Origin: Pseudomonadales bacterium
Lineage (GTDB): Bacteria; Pseudomonadota; Gammaproteobacteria; Pseudomonadales; Azotimanducaceae
Assembly: GCA_012103505.1 (NCBI GenBank)
Contig: WLWP01000001.1
Location: forward strand, 1,860,001 to 1,924,000
Direction: 5' to 3'
DNA: 64,000 bases
Shown: positions 1 to 8,302 of the stretch, piece by piece
Position numbering within the stretch: the first letter of the stretch is position 1
Layout of the letters: every line of letters begins with the position of its first letter
Notes under the pieces: model-generated
Databases searched by the model: none
What the model was told of the DNA's origin: nothing
What the model saw: the letters and a program-made list of their open reading frames with translations, nothing else
Made by a program: the position numbers and the translations under genes

Positions 1-1118
1 CCACCCTCAATTTCCCAGATCAGCTCTGGCTTCAATTGCGCACGCATGACGGGATCCTTATACATGGCCATCGCTCTTGCTCGATTACCCCAGTGGCGAT
101 ACGTGAGCCATGTTTGCCACAAGTCAGCCATCGAGTAGCTAAGATCGAATGCGTCAACCTGAAAACCAGCGGCTCTAAACCCTTGTAACGCTGTTTCGCA
201 AACATCCATCACACCTGGCTCGGTGGGGAGATAACCATCGAAATCTCCAAGCCAGCCTATACGTCTGCCCTGCCAATCCCTTTTCAGTGAATGGTTAAAT
301 TGGTTTGGATCGATTGGCAGTGCATTCGGCACTCGTTGATCTGGACCCGCTATCGTCGCAAGCAATCGCGCAGTATCAGTTACAGTCCTCGCCATCGGGC
401 CATTACAGGCAAGCGTCTCCGCGAGATCCGCACCTAGCGGTACAACCCCCGGTGTCGGACGGAATCCAATAACATTGTTGAAAGCGCCTGGATTTCGTAA
501 CGAGCCCATCATGTCGCTACCATCCGCCACGGCTAGCATGCGTAAGCCGAGGGCAGAAGCTGCGCCGCCACTACTGCCGCCCGCTGTTTTATTACTGTTA
601 AAGGCTGATTTAGTGGCGCCAAAAACCCGATTGTATGACTGTGAACCGAGCCCAAATTCAGGCACGTTGGTTTTGCCTATGACGATGCCACCGGCGGCTT
701 TCATGCGAGCGACATGCACGGAGTCCGCAGCAGCTACGCTGTTCGCAAAGATCGGAGAGCCGGAGGTGGTAATAAACCCTTTAGCGTTAGCCAGATCTTT
801 AATTGCAATTGGGAATCCGTGCATCCAGCCCCGATCTAACCCGCTTGCCAGATCTTGGTCCGCTTTTTGTGCTGCGGCGAGCAAAACTTCTAGATCCGCC
901 ATTGAAACTATGGCGTTGAACGTCTTGTTGTAAGTAGCAATTTGCTCTAAGTAAGCTGCCATCACTTCAACACAACTTACTTCTCGTGAGTGAATCGCTT
1001 TGCTGAGGCTTATAGCATCCAAGTAGACAATCTGCGCAGGTTGGCTGTGCGCAGTTAACGGCACAGCAGCACCGACACTAGCGACCGCAGCTGACACTAA
1101 AAACTCGCGTCGCCTCAT
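1..1118 (-). CDS. Amidase signature family hydrolase, Tat-exported, 3' end beyond left edge
   Basis: Partial gene: 372 codons are visible and the reading frame stays open to base 3. The N-terminus MRRREFLVSA is a twin-arginine (RRxFL) export signal followed by a hydrophobic stretch, so the enzyme probably acts in the periplasm. The amidase-signature triad is visible: Lys107 in FPIAIKDLA, the cis-Ser in GGSSGGAAS (about 182-183) and the nucleophile Ser206 in DMMGSLRNP. Members hydrolyse amide bonds of diverse substrates, so the substrate here is unknown. It is divergent from the catabolic operon starting at 1251, which makes a linked substrate plausible but unproven. The ATG at 1118 is chosen because it begins the Tat motif. 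Confidence 0.88.
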   Translation of the reverse strand, partial: MRRREFLVSAAVASVGAAVPLTAHSQPAQIVYLDAISLSKAIHSREVSCVEVMAAYLEQIATYNKTFNAIVSMADLEVLLAAAQKADQDLASGLDRGWMHGFPIAIKDLANAKGFITTSGSPIFANSVAAADSVHVARMKAAGGIVIGKTNVPEFGLGSQSYNRVFGATKSAFNSNKTAGGSSGGAASALGLRMLAVADGSDMMGSLRNPGAFNNVIGFRPTPGVVPLGADLAETLACNGPMARTVTDTARLLATIAGPDQRVPNALPIDPNQFNHSLKRDWQGRRIGWLGDFDGYLPTEPGVMDVCETALQGFRAAGFQVDAFDLSYSMADLWQTWLTYRHWGNRARAMAMYKDPVMRAQLKPELIWEIEG

Positions 1119-1250
1119 ATCTGTCCCCTTCTGTCTCGTCACACGTTGTTGGTATTGACCAGTTCCCGGACCAGTTCACTCGCTGTTAGACTTACTGGCT
1201 CGCGTCTAGCCACCGCTGGTTAGGTAATCGCTGACTATGAAGGAATTACT
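1119..1250. promoter_or_regulatory. Divergent intergenic region, amidase / NicX-like operon
   Basis: This 132-base gap separates two divergent genes and should hold both promoters. A 9-base direct repeat GACCAGTTC lies at 1157-1165 and 1169-1177, a 12-base period, and could be a regulator site. No convincing -35/-10 pair was identified. A purine-rich GAAGGA at about 1239-1244 is the ribosome binding site for the GTG at 1251. Confidence 0.3.
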
Positions 1251-2307
1251 GTGCTGCAAGAACGGATCGAAGGCAAATGGATCGCATGTTTCGAGCGTGT
1301 GTTTACACGGTGTAAAGTTGAGGTGGGTGAAGAAGTGGCAATCCTGTCTGAAACCCAATCACGCTCAATCAACCGCGAACTTGCCGAGCTCGCTCTAATC
1401 CGGCTCGGCGCAAAGCCCTACCACGTGATCATTCCAACTCCTGCGCAAACGGCACCCGTCCCCATCCGCTCAACCGGCGCCACCGACGTGATTCAACAGT
1501 CGGCGTCCGTGATTCAGGCATTGTCATCAGCCGGGTTTGTAGTCGATTGTACGGTGGAAGGCATGTTACACGCAGCAGAGCTACCGCAGATCCTTAAAGG
1601 CGGCGCGCGGGTACTCATGGTTTCCAACGAACATCCCGAGGCTCTCGAGCGGGTTGAACCGACTGAAGAGCTAGAAGCCAGGGTCAAAGCTGGTATGAAG
1701 ATGTTTAGGGGCGGCAGTCGGCTGCAGTCGGCTGCAGGTCACATCTTCAGCAGGGACTGACTTAAGCGTAAATCTCGAAGGTGCCGTGGTCGGCGGTGGT
1801 TGGGGATACGTATCTAGACCTGGCTTGATCAGTCATTGGCCGGGAGGGCTGTGTCTTTGTTTCCCTGCTGCAGGAACTGTGAACGGGACGCTTGTGCTCG
1901 ATCGTGGCGATGTAAATCTAACTTTCAAAAGATACGCGGACGCGCCCATTGCCCTGAAAATAGAAAACGACTACGTCGTCAATATCGAAGGCTCTGGTGT
2001 TGATGCAGACCTCATGCGTTCCTATTTCGAAGCTTGGGGTGACAAGGAAGCCTACGCCGCTAGTCATCTCGGCTGGGGAATGAACACTGGCGCCCGCTGG
2101 GACGCCATGACTATGTACGACAAGAACGACTTCAACGGCACTGAGCTACGGGCCTTTGGCGGCAACTTTTTATATTCCACCGGCGCAAATGAAATAGCAG
2201 GGCGACATACGCAGGGTCACTTCGACCTACCTTTACGCGGTTGTTCTATACAACTCGACGAGGAGATGGTCGTCGTCGAAGGTAAATTGCAGGGAGAACT
2301 CGCATAG
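1251..2307 (+). pseudogene. NicX-like (peptidase M29-fold) ring-cleavage dioxygenase, frameshifted by a 10-base tandem duplication
   Basis: Two reading frames (1251-1760 and the frame ending at 2307) are halves of one protein. Removing one copy of a 10-base duplication in 1714-1737 joins them exactly: the protein runs GGSRLQ-VTSSAGTDLSVNLEG and totals 348 residues, like NicX of about 350. NicX, 2,5-dihydroxypyridine 5,6-dioxygenase, has an M29 fold; its Fe ligands are, as I recall, His265, His318 and Asp320. In the repaired frame the equivalents are His269 (SHLGWG) and His320/Asp322 (GHFDLP), so the metal site is intact. Start is GTG 1251 behind GAAGGA. The next gene is a NicD-like hydrolase. 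As written, translation ends at 1760, so the gene is broken unless the duplication is an assembly error. Confidence 0.8.
1714..1737. repeat. 10-base tandem duplication causing a frameshift
   Basis: The unit GCAGTCGGCT occurs at 1714-1723 and again at 1724-1733, with periodicity continuing to 1737 (2.4 copies). Ten extra bases shift the frame by one; deleting one unit restores a single open frame across 1251-2307 with family-typical sequence through the join. Confidence 0.9.
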
Positions 2308-3069
2308 CAGTAGTCTCATACAAATCGGTTGGTACCGGCCCTCTGGTTATATTCCTGCATGGGCTGGGCGGCAATAGACATTCGTTCGACGATCAATTCG
2401 CACAATTATCCAGGCAATTTCATTGCGTTGCTTGGGACGCTCCTGGCTACGGCGACACAGATTCGATAGCAGACCTGACTTTCACAACTCTAGCCAATCA
2501 TGTGGACACTCTTGTTCGTCAAGTCGGCAAAGAGCCCTATGCAAATAGTCGGTCATTCGTTGGGTGGCATGATCGCGCAGTCATGGCTACACCAGGGCGG
2601 TGCCTGCTCGAAAGTGGTGCTCGCACAAACAACTTCAGTTTTTGGCAAACCAGGCAGCCAGTGGAATGAAGACTTTCTCAAGTCTCGTCTCGAACCTCTC
2701 GAACAAGGAAAAACTCCAGCAGATTTCGCTCAATCACTCATCGAATCGATGTTTTTTGATGTCAACAAACGTCCCGCGATTGCAGCAGGCGTTGCAACTA
2801 TGTCACCAATATCCGCCGCCCGATACCGTCAAGTTATCGAGTGTTTGGTAACGTTCAACGAAGCAGACAATCTGACGAGTATTACCCACCCGACGCTTTG
2901 CCTTGCCGCCGAACACGACAGAACAGCGCCACCGAAAGCGATGGAAAAAATGAGTAACGAAATACCCAACGCCCGATTCATCTGCCTACCTAACGCGGGG
3001 CATCTGGCCTACCTCGAAACCCCACCCGCGTTCACGCAAGCAATCGAAGAATTTCTAACTGATGTATAG
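2304..3069 (+). pseudogene. Alpha/beta hydrolase, NicD-like, with one-base frameshift and no canonical start
   Basis: The frame from 2304 encodes the hydrolase N-terminus (VIFLHGLGGNRHSF oxyanion region, then VAWDAPGYGDTD) up to GKEPYA, after which the protein continues one frame over as IVGHSLGGMIAQ. Dropping one A from the AAA at 2543-2545 fuses them into about 254 residues. The triad is complete: Ser in GHSLGG, Asp in AAEHDRTAPP, His in NAGHLAYLE. The upstream frame opens at 2286 and has no ATG, GTG or TTG before about 2499; only ATT 2286 or ATA 2304 precede the conserved region. The pairing with a NicX-like gene resembles nicX-nicD (N-formylmaleamate deformylase), an inference from fold and order. 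The 3' end overlaps the next gene by 8 bases. Confidence 0.72.
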
Positions 3070-4261
3070 CTTGGATGACTTGATAGGGCGTGCCCGGGAA
3101 CTTGGCCGAGACAAATTTTTACCCCGCGCAGCCGAATACGATCGTGAAGGAAAGTTCCCCACCGAAAACTACAACGATCTGCGCGACGCGGGATTTCTGT
3201 CGCTCGTCATACCCGAGCAGTACGGCGGTACTGGATGCAGTTACGCCGACTACATGCGGGTCTCAGCTGAGCTTGGCAAATGGTGTGGTGCAACCGCCCT
3301 CACCTTTAACATGCATACATCGTCCATGCTTTGGAGCGGCCCTTTAGCCGACGACCTACCAATGGATGACGCCCAACGCACTCTTCACCATCAGCGTAGA
3401 GGCGACATCTATGCTGGGGTAATTGATGCTGGACATATATTTGCGCAACCATTTTCCGAACCGAACAGCGCTGCAGCAGCGGGTAAAGCCCCTTTCGGCA
3501 CTGAGGCAGAACCGGTAGACGGTGGCTACCTAGTCAACGGAGCCAAACACTTCGCTTCTCTATCAGGGCATGCCGACTTTTATGGCGTGCTCTGCACTTT
3601 AGCCGGAGAAGACAAACCCACCGTTCGCAATACGGTCTATCTTGGTGTCGATGGGACATCGCCTGGATTTAGCATATCAGGCGACTGGGACGTTCTAGGC
3701 ATGCGCGGCACGGTATCCAATAACTTGGCGTTCAACCAAGTATTCGTGCCAACCGAACGCGAAATGCTTCCTACCGGGATGTATTTCCAGGCTGCGAGAG
3801 ATTGGCCGCATATGTTTATGACGCTGTGCCCAACGTATATGGGGATAGCAGCTGCCGCGTTCGAGTTCACTTGTCAGTACCTACGTGGAGAAGTACCGGG
3901 CGGACCGGCAGCAGGTTCCTCAAAGGACAGCCCAATCAAACAGTTCGCAGTGGCACAGATGCGGATCAAACTCGAGCAGACATTGGCGCTTTTCGAACGA
4001 GCGATCACGGATGCCAAGTATCAGCCGAGTAAGTCTGAACGGCTGCGTGCATATGCTGCGCAATACACGGTGATGGAGAACGCCAATGAAATATGCAGCG
4101 AGGCGATCCGAATCTGTGGCGGACGTTCTATATTCAAACAATTGCGCCTTGAGCGCCTTTACCGCGATTCCAGGTGCGGCTCACTTATGCTGCCTTGGAC
4201 CCCTGACATTTGCGTTGAGCGTCTTGGTAGCGAGAGTCTAAATGACCCGTTCGAATTCTAG
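3062..4261 (+). CDS. Acyl-CoA dehydrogenase family protein
   Basis: 399 residues, the usual length for the family. The N-terminal helical domain carries FLSLVIPEQYGGTG, the middle beta domain FSEPNSAAAAG and the substrate-gate region VNGAKHFASLSG, and the C-terminal helical domain ICGGRSIFKQLRLERLYRD. These are flavoenzymes that oxidise acyl-CoA thioesters at C2-C3. The usual catalytic Glu within a YEGT-like loop is not seen; this region reads SRCGSLMLPWTPD, so the substrate or reaction may differ from beta-oxidation. It overlaps the preceding hydrolase by 8 bases and precedes an acyl-CoA ligase, so it is part of the same operon. Confidence 0.88.
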   Translation: MYSLDDLIGRARELGRDKFLPRAAEYDREGKFPTENYNDLRDAGFLSLVIPEQYGGTGCSYADYMRVSAELGKWCGATALTFNMHTSSMLWSGPLADDLPMDDAQRTLHHQRRGDIYAGVIDAGHIFAQPFSEPNSAAAAGKAPFGTEAEPVDGGYLVNGAKHFASLSGHADFYGVLCTLAGEDKPTVRNTVYLGVDGTSPGFSISGDWDVLGMRGTVSNNLAFNQVFVPTEREMLPTGMYFQAARDWPHMFMTLCPTYMGIAAAAFEFTCQYLRGEVPGGPAAGSSKDSPIKQFAVAQMRIKLEQTLALFERAITDAKYQPSKSERLRAYAAQYTVMENANEICSEAIRICGGRSIFKQLRLERLYRDSRCGSLMLPWTPDICVERLGSESLNDPFEF

Positions 4262-4288
4262 CTGCCTCATTCCGTACCCGCGGCATCT

Positions 4289-5776
4289 ATGAACAGCATC
4301 GGCGATTGGATCACTTACAACGCCAACTGGGCAGGGGATCGACCTGCTCTCCGGTTAGGTAGCGAGTCATACACTTACACTGAGATGGAAGCCGCAGTCA
4401 CCAAACGTTGCCATCTGTTAATTGACCAACTCGGTGCAAAACCAGGTGATCAGATCGCGTACCTCGGCTTCAATTCTTGCGAAATCCTGTTCCTGCTATT
4501 TGCCTGCGCTCGCACCAAGTGCCTGCTAATGCCGCTGAACAATCGGCTCGCCCTTCCCGAGCACTTGTGGATTCTGCGCCATAGCAAGACACGCTTCTTA
4601 ATCTACGACAACGAATTCGCTACAACAGCTGAACACATCGCGGCCGATGTTGATCTACAAACCCTTTCGCTCGATACCGAATACGAGGCAGCGCTCCAAG
4701 CGGCAGTAACCGCACCCTTCCAATCACTGGGCTCTCTCGACGATCCCGTATTGCTCCTCTACACCTCTGGCACAACCGGCCATCCAAAAGGCGTGGTTCA
4801 TCAACAACGAGCGCTTTTCTATAACGCTCTAAACGCCATACACGCGCAAGAGATGCGCGCTTTAGATCATGTACTTTCCGTACTACCTCTATTCCACTCA
4901 GGTGGTATCAACATTCAAACCTCTCCCGCTTTCTACGTTGGGGCGCAGGTAACCTTGATGGATCGGTTCGACCCTGGTGCAACCCTGAACGCGATTCAAG
5001 AAATCAGGCCTACTATGTTCCTCGCCGTTCCGGCGGTAATTCAGGCGCTAGTCAATCACCCATTGTGGAACAACACCGACCTCTCTTGCCTACGAGTAGT
5101 AGGTACCGGATCCTCTACGGTGCCTAACGTGTTACTAAACGCATGGCATGACCGAGGTGTACCTGCGACCCAAATTTATGGCATGACTGAGAGCGCACCA
5201 GCAGCTATATGTCTACCGATCGCTGAGACGCAGACCAAACTTGGTGCTGCTGGTAAGCCCGTCATACACTGTGAAGCCCGCATCGTGGATGAAAGCGGAA
5301 AGCTCGTCGAAGCAAACGAGCGGGGTGAGATCGAGATTCGCGGGCCGAACCTTTTTAGCGAATATCTCAACGAACCAGAGCTCACAGATGCGGCATTCAA
5401 TGGAGATTGGTTTCGAACGGGTGATATCGGACATGTCGATGATCAAGGCTACTACTACATAGATGATCGCAAAAAGGATGTAATCATTTCAGGTGGCGAG
5501 AATATATATCCAGCCGAACTTGAAAACGTGTTAGCCGATATTCCGGAGCTGAGCGAGTACGCCGTCATCGGGCGACCCGATGAAAAGTGGGGTGAAGCAA
5601 CTGTCGCCTGCGTCGTGTTACGAGACGGGCAAAGTTTAAGCAAAGATGAACTGTTAGCAGGTTTTGAAGGTAAGCTGGCACGATACAAACATCCCCAGGA
5701 TGTACTCTATTTTGAATCCCTGCCAAGAAATGCGATGGGTAAGGTCCTTAAATACAAGTTAAGAGAACAGATATGA
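4289..5776 (+). CDS. AMP-forming acyl-CoA synthetase (ANL superfamily)
   Basis: 495 residues. The ATP-binding signature LLYTSGTTGHPKGV, the A5 motif YGMTES, the hinge region FRTGDIGHVD, and the C-terminal catalytic lysine in NAMGKVLKYKLRE are all present, so both half-reactions (acyl-AMP, then acyl-CoA) should be intact. The closest general class is medium-chain or aromatic/long-chain acyl-CoA ligase; the acid cannot be told from sequence. It lies 27 bases after the acyl-CoA dehydrogenase and its last four bases (ATGA) overlap the following SDR. The operon logic is activation of a carboxylic acid, then oxidation. Confidence 0.93.
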   Translation: MNSIGDWITYNANWAGDRPALRLGSESYTYTEMEAAVTKRCHLLIDQLGAKPGDQIAYLGFNSCEILFLLFACARTKCLLMPLNNRLALPEHLWILRHSKTRFLIYDNEFATTAEHIAADVDLQTLSLDTEYEAALQAAVTAPFQSLGSLDDPVLLLYTSGTTGHPKGVVHQQRALFYNALNAIHAQEMRALDHVLSVLPLFHSGGINIQTSPAFYVGAQVTLMDRFDPGATLNAIQEIRPTMFLAVPAVIQALVNHPLWNNTDLSCLRVVGTGSSTVPNVLLNAWHDRGVPATQIYGMTESAPAAICLPIAETQTKLGAAGKPVIHCEARIVDESGKLVEANERGEIEIRGPNLFSEYLNEPELTDAAFNGDWFRTGDIGHVDDQGYYYIDDRKKDVIISGGENIYPAELENVLADIPELSEYAVIGRPDEKWGEATVACVVLRDGQSLSKDELLAGFEGKLARYKHPQDVLYFESLPRNAMGKVLKYKLREQI

Positions 5777-6489
5777 ACAGATGGTTAGTTACAGGTGCAT
5801 CCTCCGGTATTGGTCGAGCGACAGTAGTCCGCGCACGTGACGCCGGTGACGAAGTGATAGCGCTTGATATCGATCAAGAGGCGGGGGCAGCTTTGGCTGC
5901 ACAAACAGGTGCACAGTTTATCGCGTGCGATGTTAGCCGAAGTGAAGACTGGCAAGCGGTGGCTGCACAGATCGAATCACCCACACGTGTCCACCTCAAT
6001 GCAGGCATCCAGATCGCGCCACCGAACGCACCGCTCAGCGACTATCAGTTCGAAGCGATGCAACATGACCGCTATCGACGGATGATGGGGGTAAATGTGG
6101 ACGGCGTGGTTTTCGGGCTCGAAGCGCTACTCCCGCAAATGTCTGCAGGTAGTGCGATCGTCGTCACCGCGTCGCTAGCAGGTATCACGCCCTACGACGT
6201 CGATCCTTTGTATGCCATGAGCAAACATGCCGTGGTCGGACTTGTGCGAAGCCTCGGGCCAACGCTTGCAAAGCGGGATATCCGTATCAACGCCATCTGC
6301 CCGGGTGGGATCGATACAGCGATCATCCCCGAAGCGCAGAGAACTGACAAAGCTCTATTTATGACCCCTGAGTCGATCGCCGCCGAGGTCGATTTCCTAA
6401 TGACCGTCGACGAAACTGGCAAGTCTTGGGCAAAGGTTGCCGAACAGAAACCTGTGTTTATCATCCGAGCACCCGGGGACAAGGGCTAG
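5773..6489 (+). CDS. Short-chain dehydrogenase/reductase
   Basis: 238 residues, classical SDR. The cofactor motif TGASSGIG is at residues 7-14, the structural NAG motif appears in HLNAGIQ, and the catalytic Ser134, Tyr147 and Lys151 lie in VVTASLAG and LYAMSKHA. It reduces or oxidises a hydroxyl/keto group with NAD(P). It overlaps the ligase by ATGA, so translation is probably coupled, and it is the last gene of the operon. It probably handles the hydroxyacyl or alcohol intermediate of the same route; the substrate is not evident. Confidence 0.9.
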   Translation: MNRWLVTGASSGIGRATVVRARDAGDEVIALDIDQEAGAALAAQTGAQFIACDVSRSEDWQAVAAQIESPTRVHLNAGIQIAPPNAPLSDYQFEAMQHDRYRRMMGVNVDGVVFGLEALLPQMSAGSAIVVTASLAGITPYDVDPLYAMSKHAVVGLVRSLGPTLAKRDIRINAICPGGIDTAIIPEAQRTDKALFMTPESIAAEVDFLMTVDETGKSWAKVAEQKPVFIIRAPGDKG

Positions 6490-6509
6490 ACCCTCCCCAA
6501 ATTTTGATT

Positions 6510-8141
6510 TCAAACTTGGACGACCTCCTCGCCTAGAGCTCGAGCACGGTCAAGGCGTGAGGCTTCATCCTTAGGTAGATGCTTCCAGGCAAGAGTCAGG
6601 AAGATCAAGGTCACTCCGAACATGCCTAGAGATGAAGCGATAGCGGTCTGCAACGCTTCGGAAGACTCCATACCGCCAGCCGCATAAACATCGGACAATT
6701 GGCCCATCACAAACGGCCCCATGGCCAGACCAACCATCGTATTGACTAGAATGTAGTAAGCCCCTGCTACGGCGCGCATCCGCGGCAACACTAAATCGGA
6801 TGCTGTACTTGGCGGAATCCCTGGCCAACATGCGCTAAAGAGGTGATGTGCAAAGTTCAAGAAGTACGCCATAGCAAGGCTTGGTGTGAAGGCCATCCAC
6901 AAAACGAGTGGCGCTGTACCCGCAACGGCGATGTAGCCTATTGCCAGACGCCCTGCCGGGTGTTTGCTTTTTAGTTTGTCCCCAAGAATGCCTCCGAGAG
7001 TTACTCCTAACAATCCACCCAACGCGCTACCAAGACCGATGTACATTCCCACCTCGGTTGCAGATACGTCATGCAAACGGAGTAATAAGGGTGCGGTCCA
7101 ATAGCCGACTCCATAGGTCACAAACGAGATCGTCGGAAACGCAATCATCGTGTAGATCATGGCTTTTGATTTAAAGATCATTGAGAACGTAGCGTTGTCT
7201 CGAGCTTTCAACGATTGTGCCCAAGACACAACGACGTAGATCCCAATCCCTAAGGCAATCCACTGAGGAATATTGTCTGTAACCACCATCAATCCATAAC
7301 TAACCAGGGCAATGGCGGCGGCGGCAGACAAGTTTACGGGAATAGAAGCCCCCACTCGGTGGAGTGGGACTAGATTAAAAATTGGAATGACGGACGACAA
7401 TTCCGCACGCAGCACTTTAAACGGCGTCGGATGAGCTTCAGACACGATCCCTTCACTGAGACCTCGTATGGGCTCTCTCAGGGTTCGGACCCACAACGCC
7501 ATCAGTATTCCTGGAAAACCAACGGCAAGAAATGCAGCATGCCAGCCCTTCATATTCAGCGGTGATGTCGCAGGATCCGGATAGGTGGTGTTCCACGTCT
7601 CCATCACGAAACCACCAAGAAAAAGACCAACACCCCCGCCGATGTACACCCCAGACGAGTAGATAGCGAGCACAGTTGAACGCAGCCTTGGCGAATAGTA
7701 GTCCGCAAGCATCGAATAAGCTGCGGGTGAGGCACTTGCTTCACCAATCCCAACCCCAATCCGAAATAGAGCAAGTACCGGGAACGATCGCGCAAAGCCT
7801 GACATCGCGGTCATTGCACTCCAGAAAAGGAGGCCAACTGAGATTAGACTTCGGCGAACCCAGACGTCGGCAAAACGCGCCAACGGAATACCAAACACCG
7901 CATAGAAAACCGCAAACACCGTGCCGTATAGAAAACCCATATCGGCATCGCTGACACCAAGATCGGCTTGTATGTCCTGGCTAAGAATCGACAAGATTTG
8001 GCGGTCGATAAAATTAAAGACATAGACAATAACCAACACGAACAATACGTAGTGAGCGTAAGCCCCACCGGGTTTAAATCGCGTTGGTTTTTCACCAGCT
8101 TCCACGCCCGTGTTTGCCTTATCAGCTTGTTCTTCTGACAT
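6510..8141 (-). CDS. MFS transporter, spinster-like
   Basis: 543 residues with about 12 predicted membrane segments. The early helix contains FNFIDRQILSILSQDIQADL and the loop after it, typical of the spinster/OPA-like branch of the major facilitator superfamily often annotated as organic acid or terpenoid-related carriers. The ATG at 8141 is preferred over the in-frame TTG at 8156 because GGAGGGG at 8148-8154 is then a well-placed ribosome binding site. It converges on the catabolic operon with only 20 bases between the stops, so it may import that operon's substrate, which is inference. Confidence 0.88.
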   Translation of the reverse strand: MSEEQADKANTGVEAGEKPTRFKPGGAYAHYVLFVLVIVYVFNFIDRQILSILSQDIQADLGVSDADMGFLYGTVFAVFYAVFGIPLARFADVWVRRSLISVGLLFWSAMTAMSGFARSFPVLALFRIGVGIGEASASPAAYSMLADYYSPRLRSTVLAIYSSGVYIGGGVGLFLGGFVMETWNTTYPDPATSPLNMKGWHAAFLAVGFPGILMALWVRTLREPIRGLSEGIVSEAHPTPFKVLRAELSSVIPIFNLVPLHRVGASIPVNLSAAAAIALVSYGLMVVTDNIPQWIALGIGIYVVVSWAQSLKARDNATFSMIFKSKAMIYTMIAFPTISFVTYGVGYWTAPLLLRLHDVSATEVGMYIGLGSALGGLLGVTLGGILGDKLKSKHPAGRLAIGYIAVAGTAPLVLWMAFTPSLAMAYFLNFAHHLFSACWPGIPPSTASDLVLPRMRAVAGAYYILVNTMVGLAMGPFVMGQLSDVYAAGGMESSEALQTAIASSLGMFGVTLIFLTLAWKHLPKDEASRLDRARALGEEVVQV

Positions 8142-8302
8142 CGAATTCCCCTCCAATGATCGAGTGAGCTTACCTCAGGGTTGGAGGTTAATCACGGCTT
8201 GCATATTCGATCAACAATCCCCTTCAACTCGTTCAAACAGAAGGATAATCTAGATGCAGCAGAACGCCCTAGACACGATCAAACTTGAGAAGTTGAGCAG
8301 CT

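Noticed and set aside
1758-1760. UGA in the NicX-like gene as a second selenocysteine codon
   Set aside because: The sequence after this UGA does not continue the protein in the same frame; the 10-base duplication explains the break fully.
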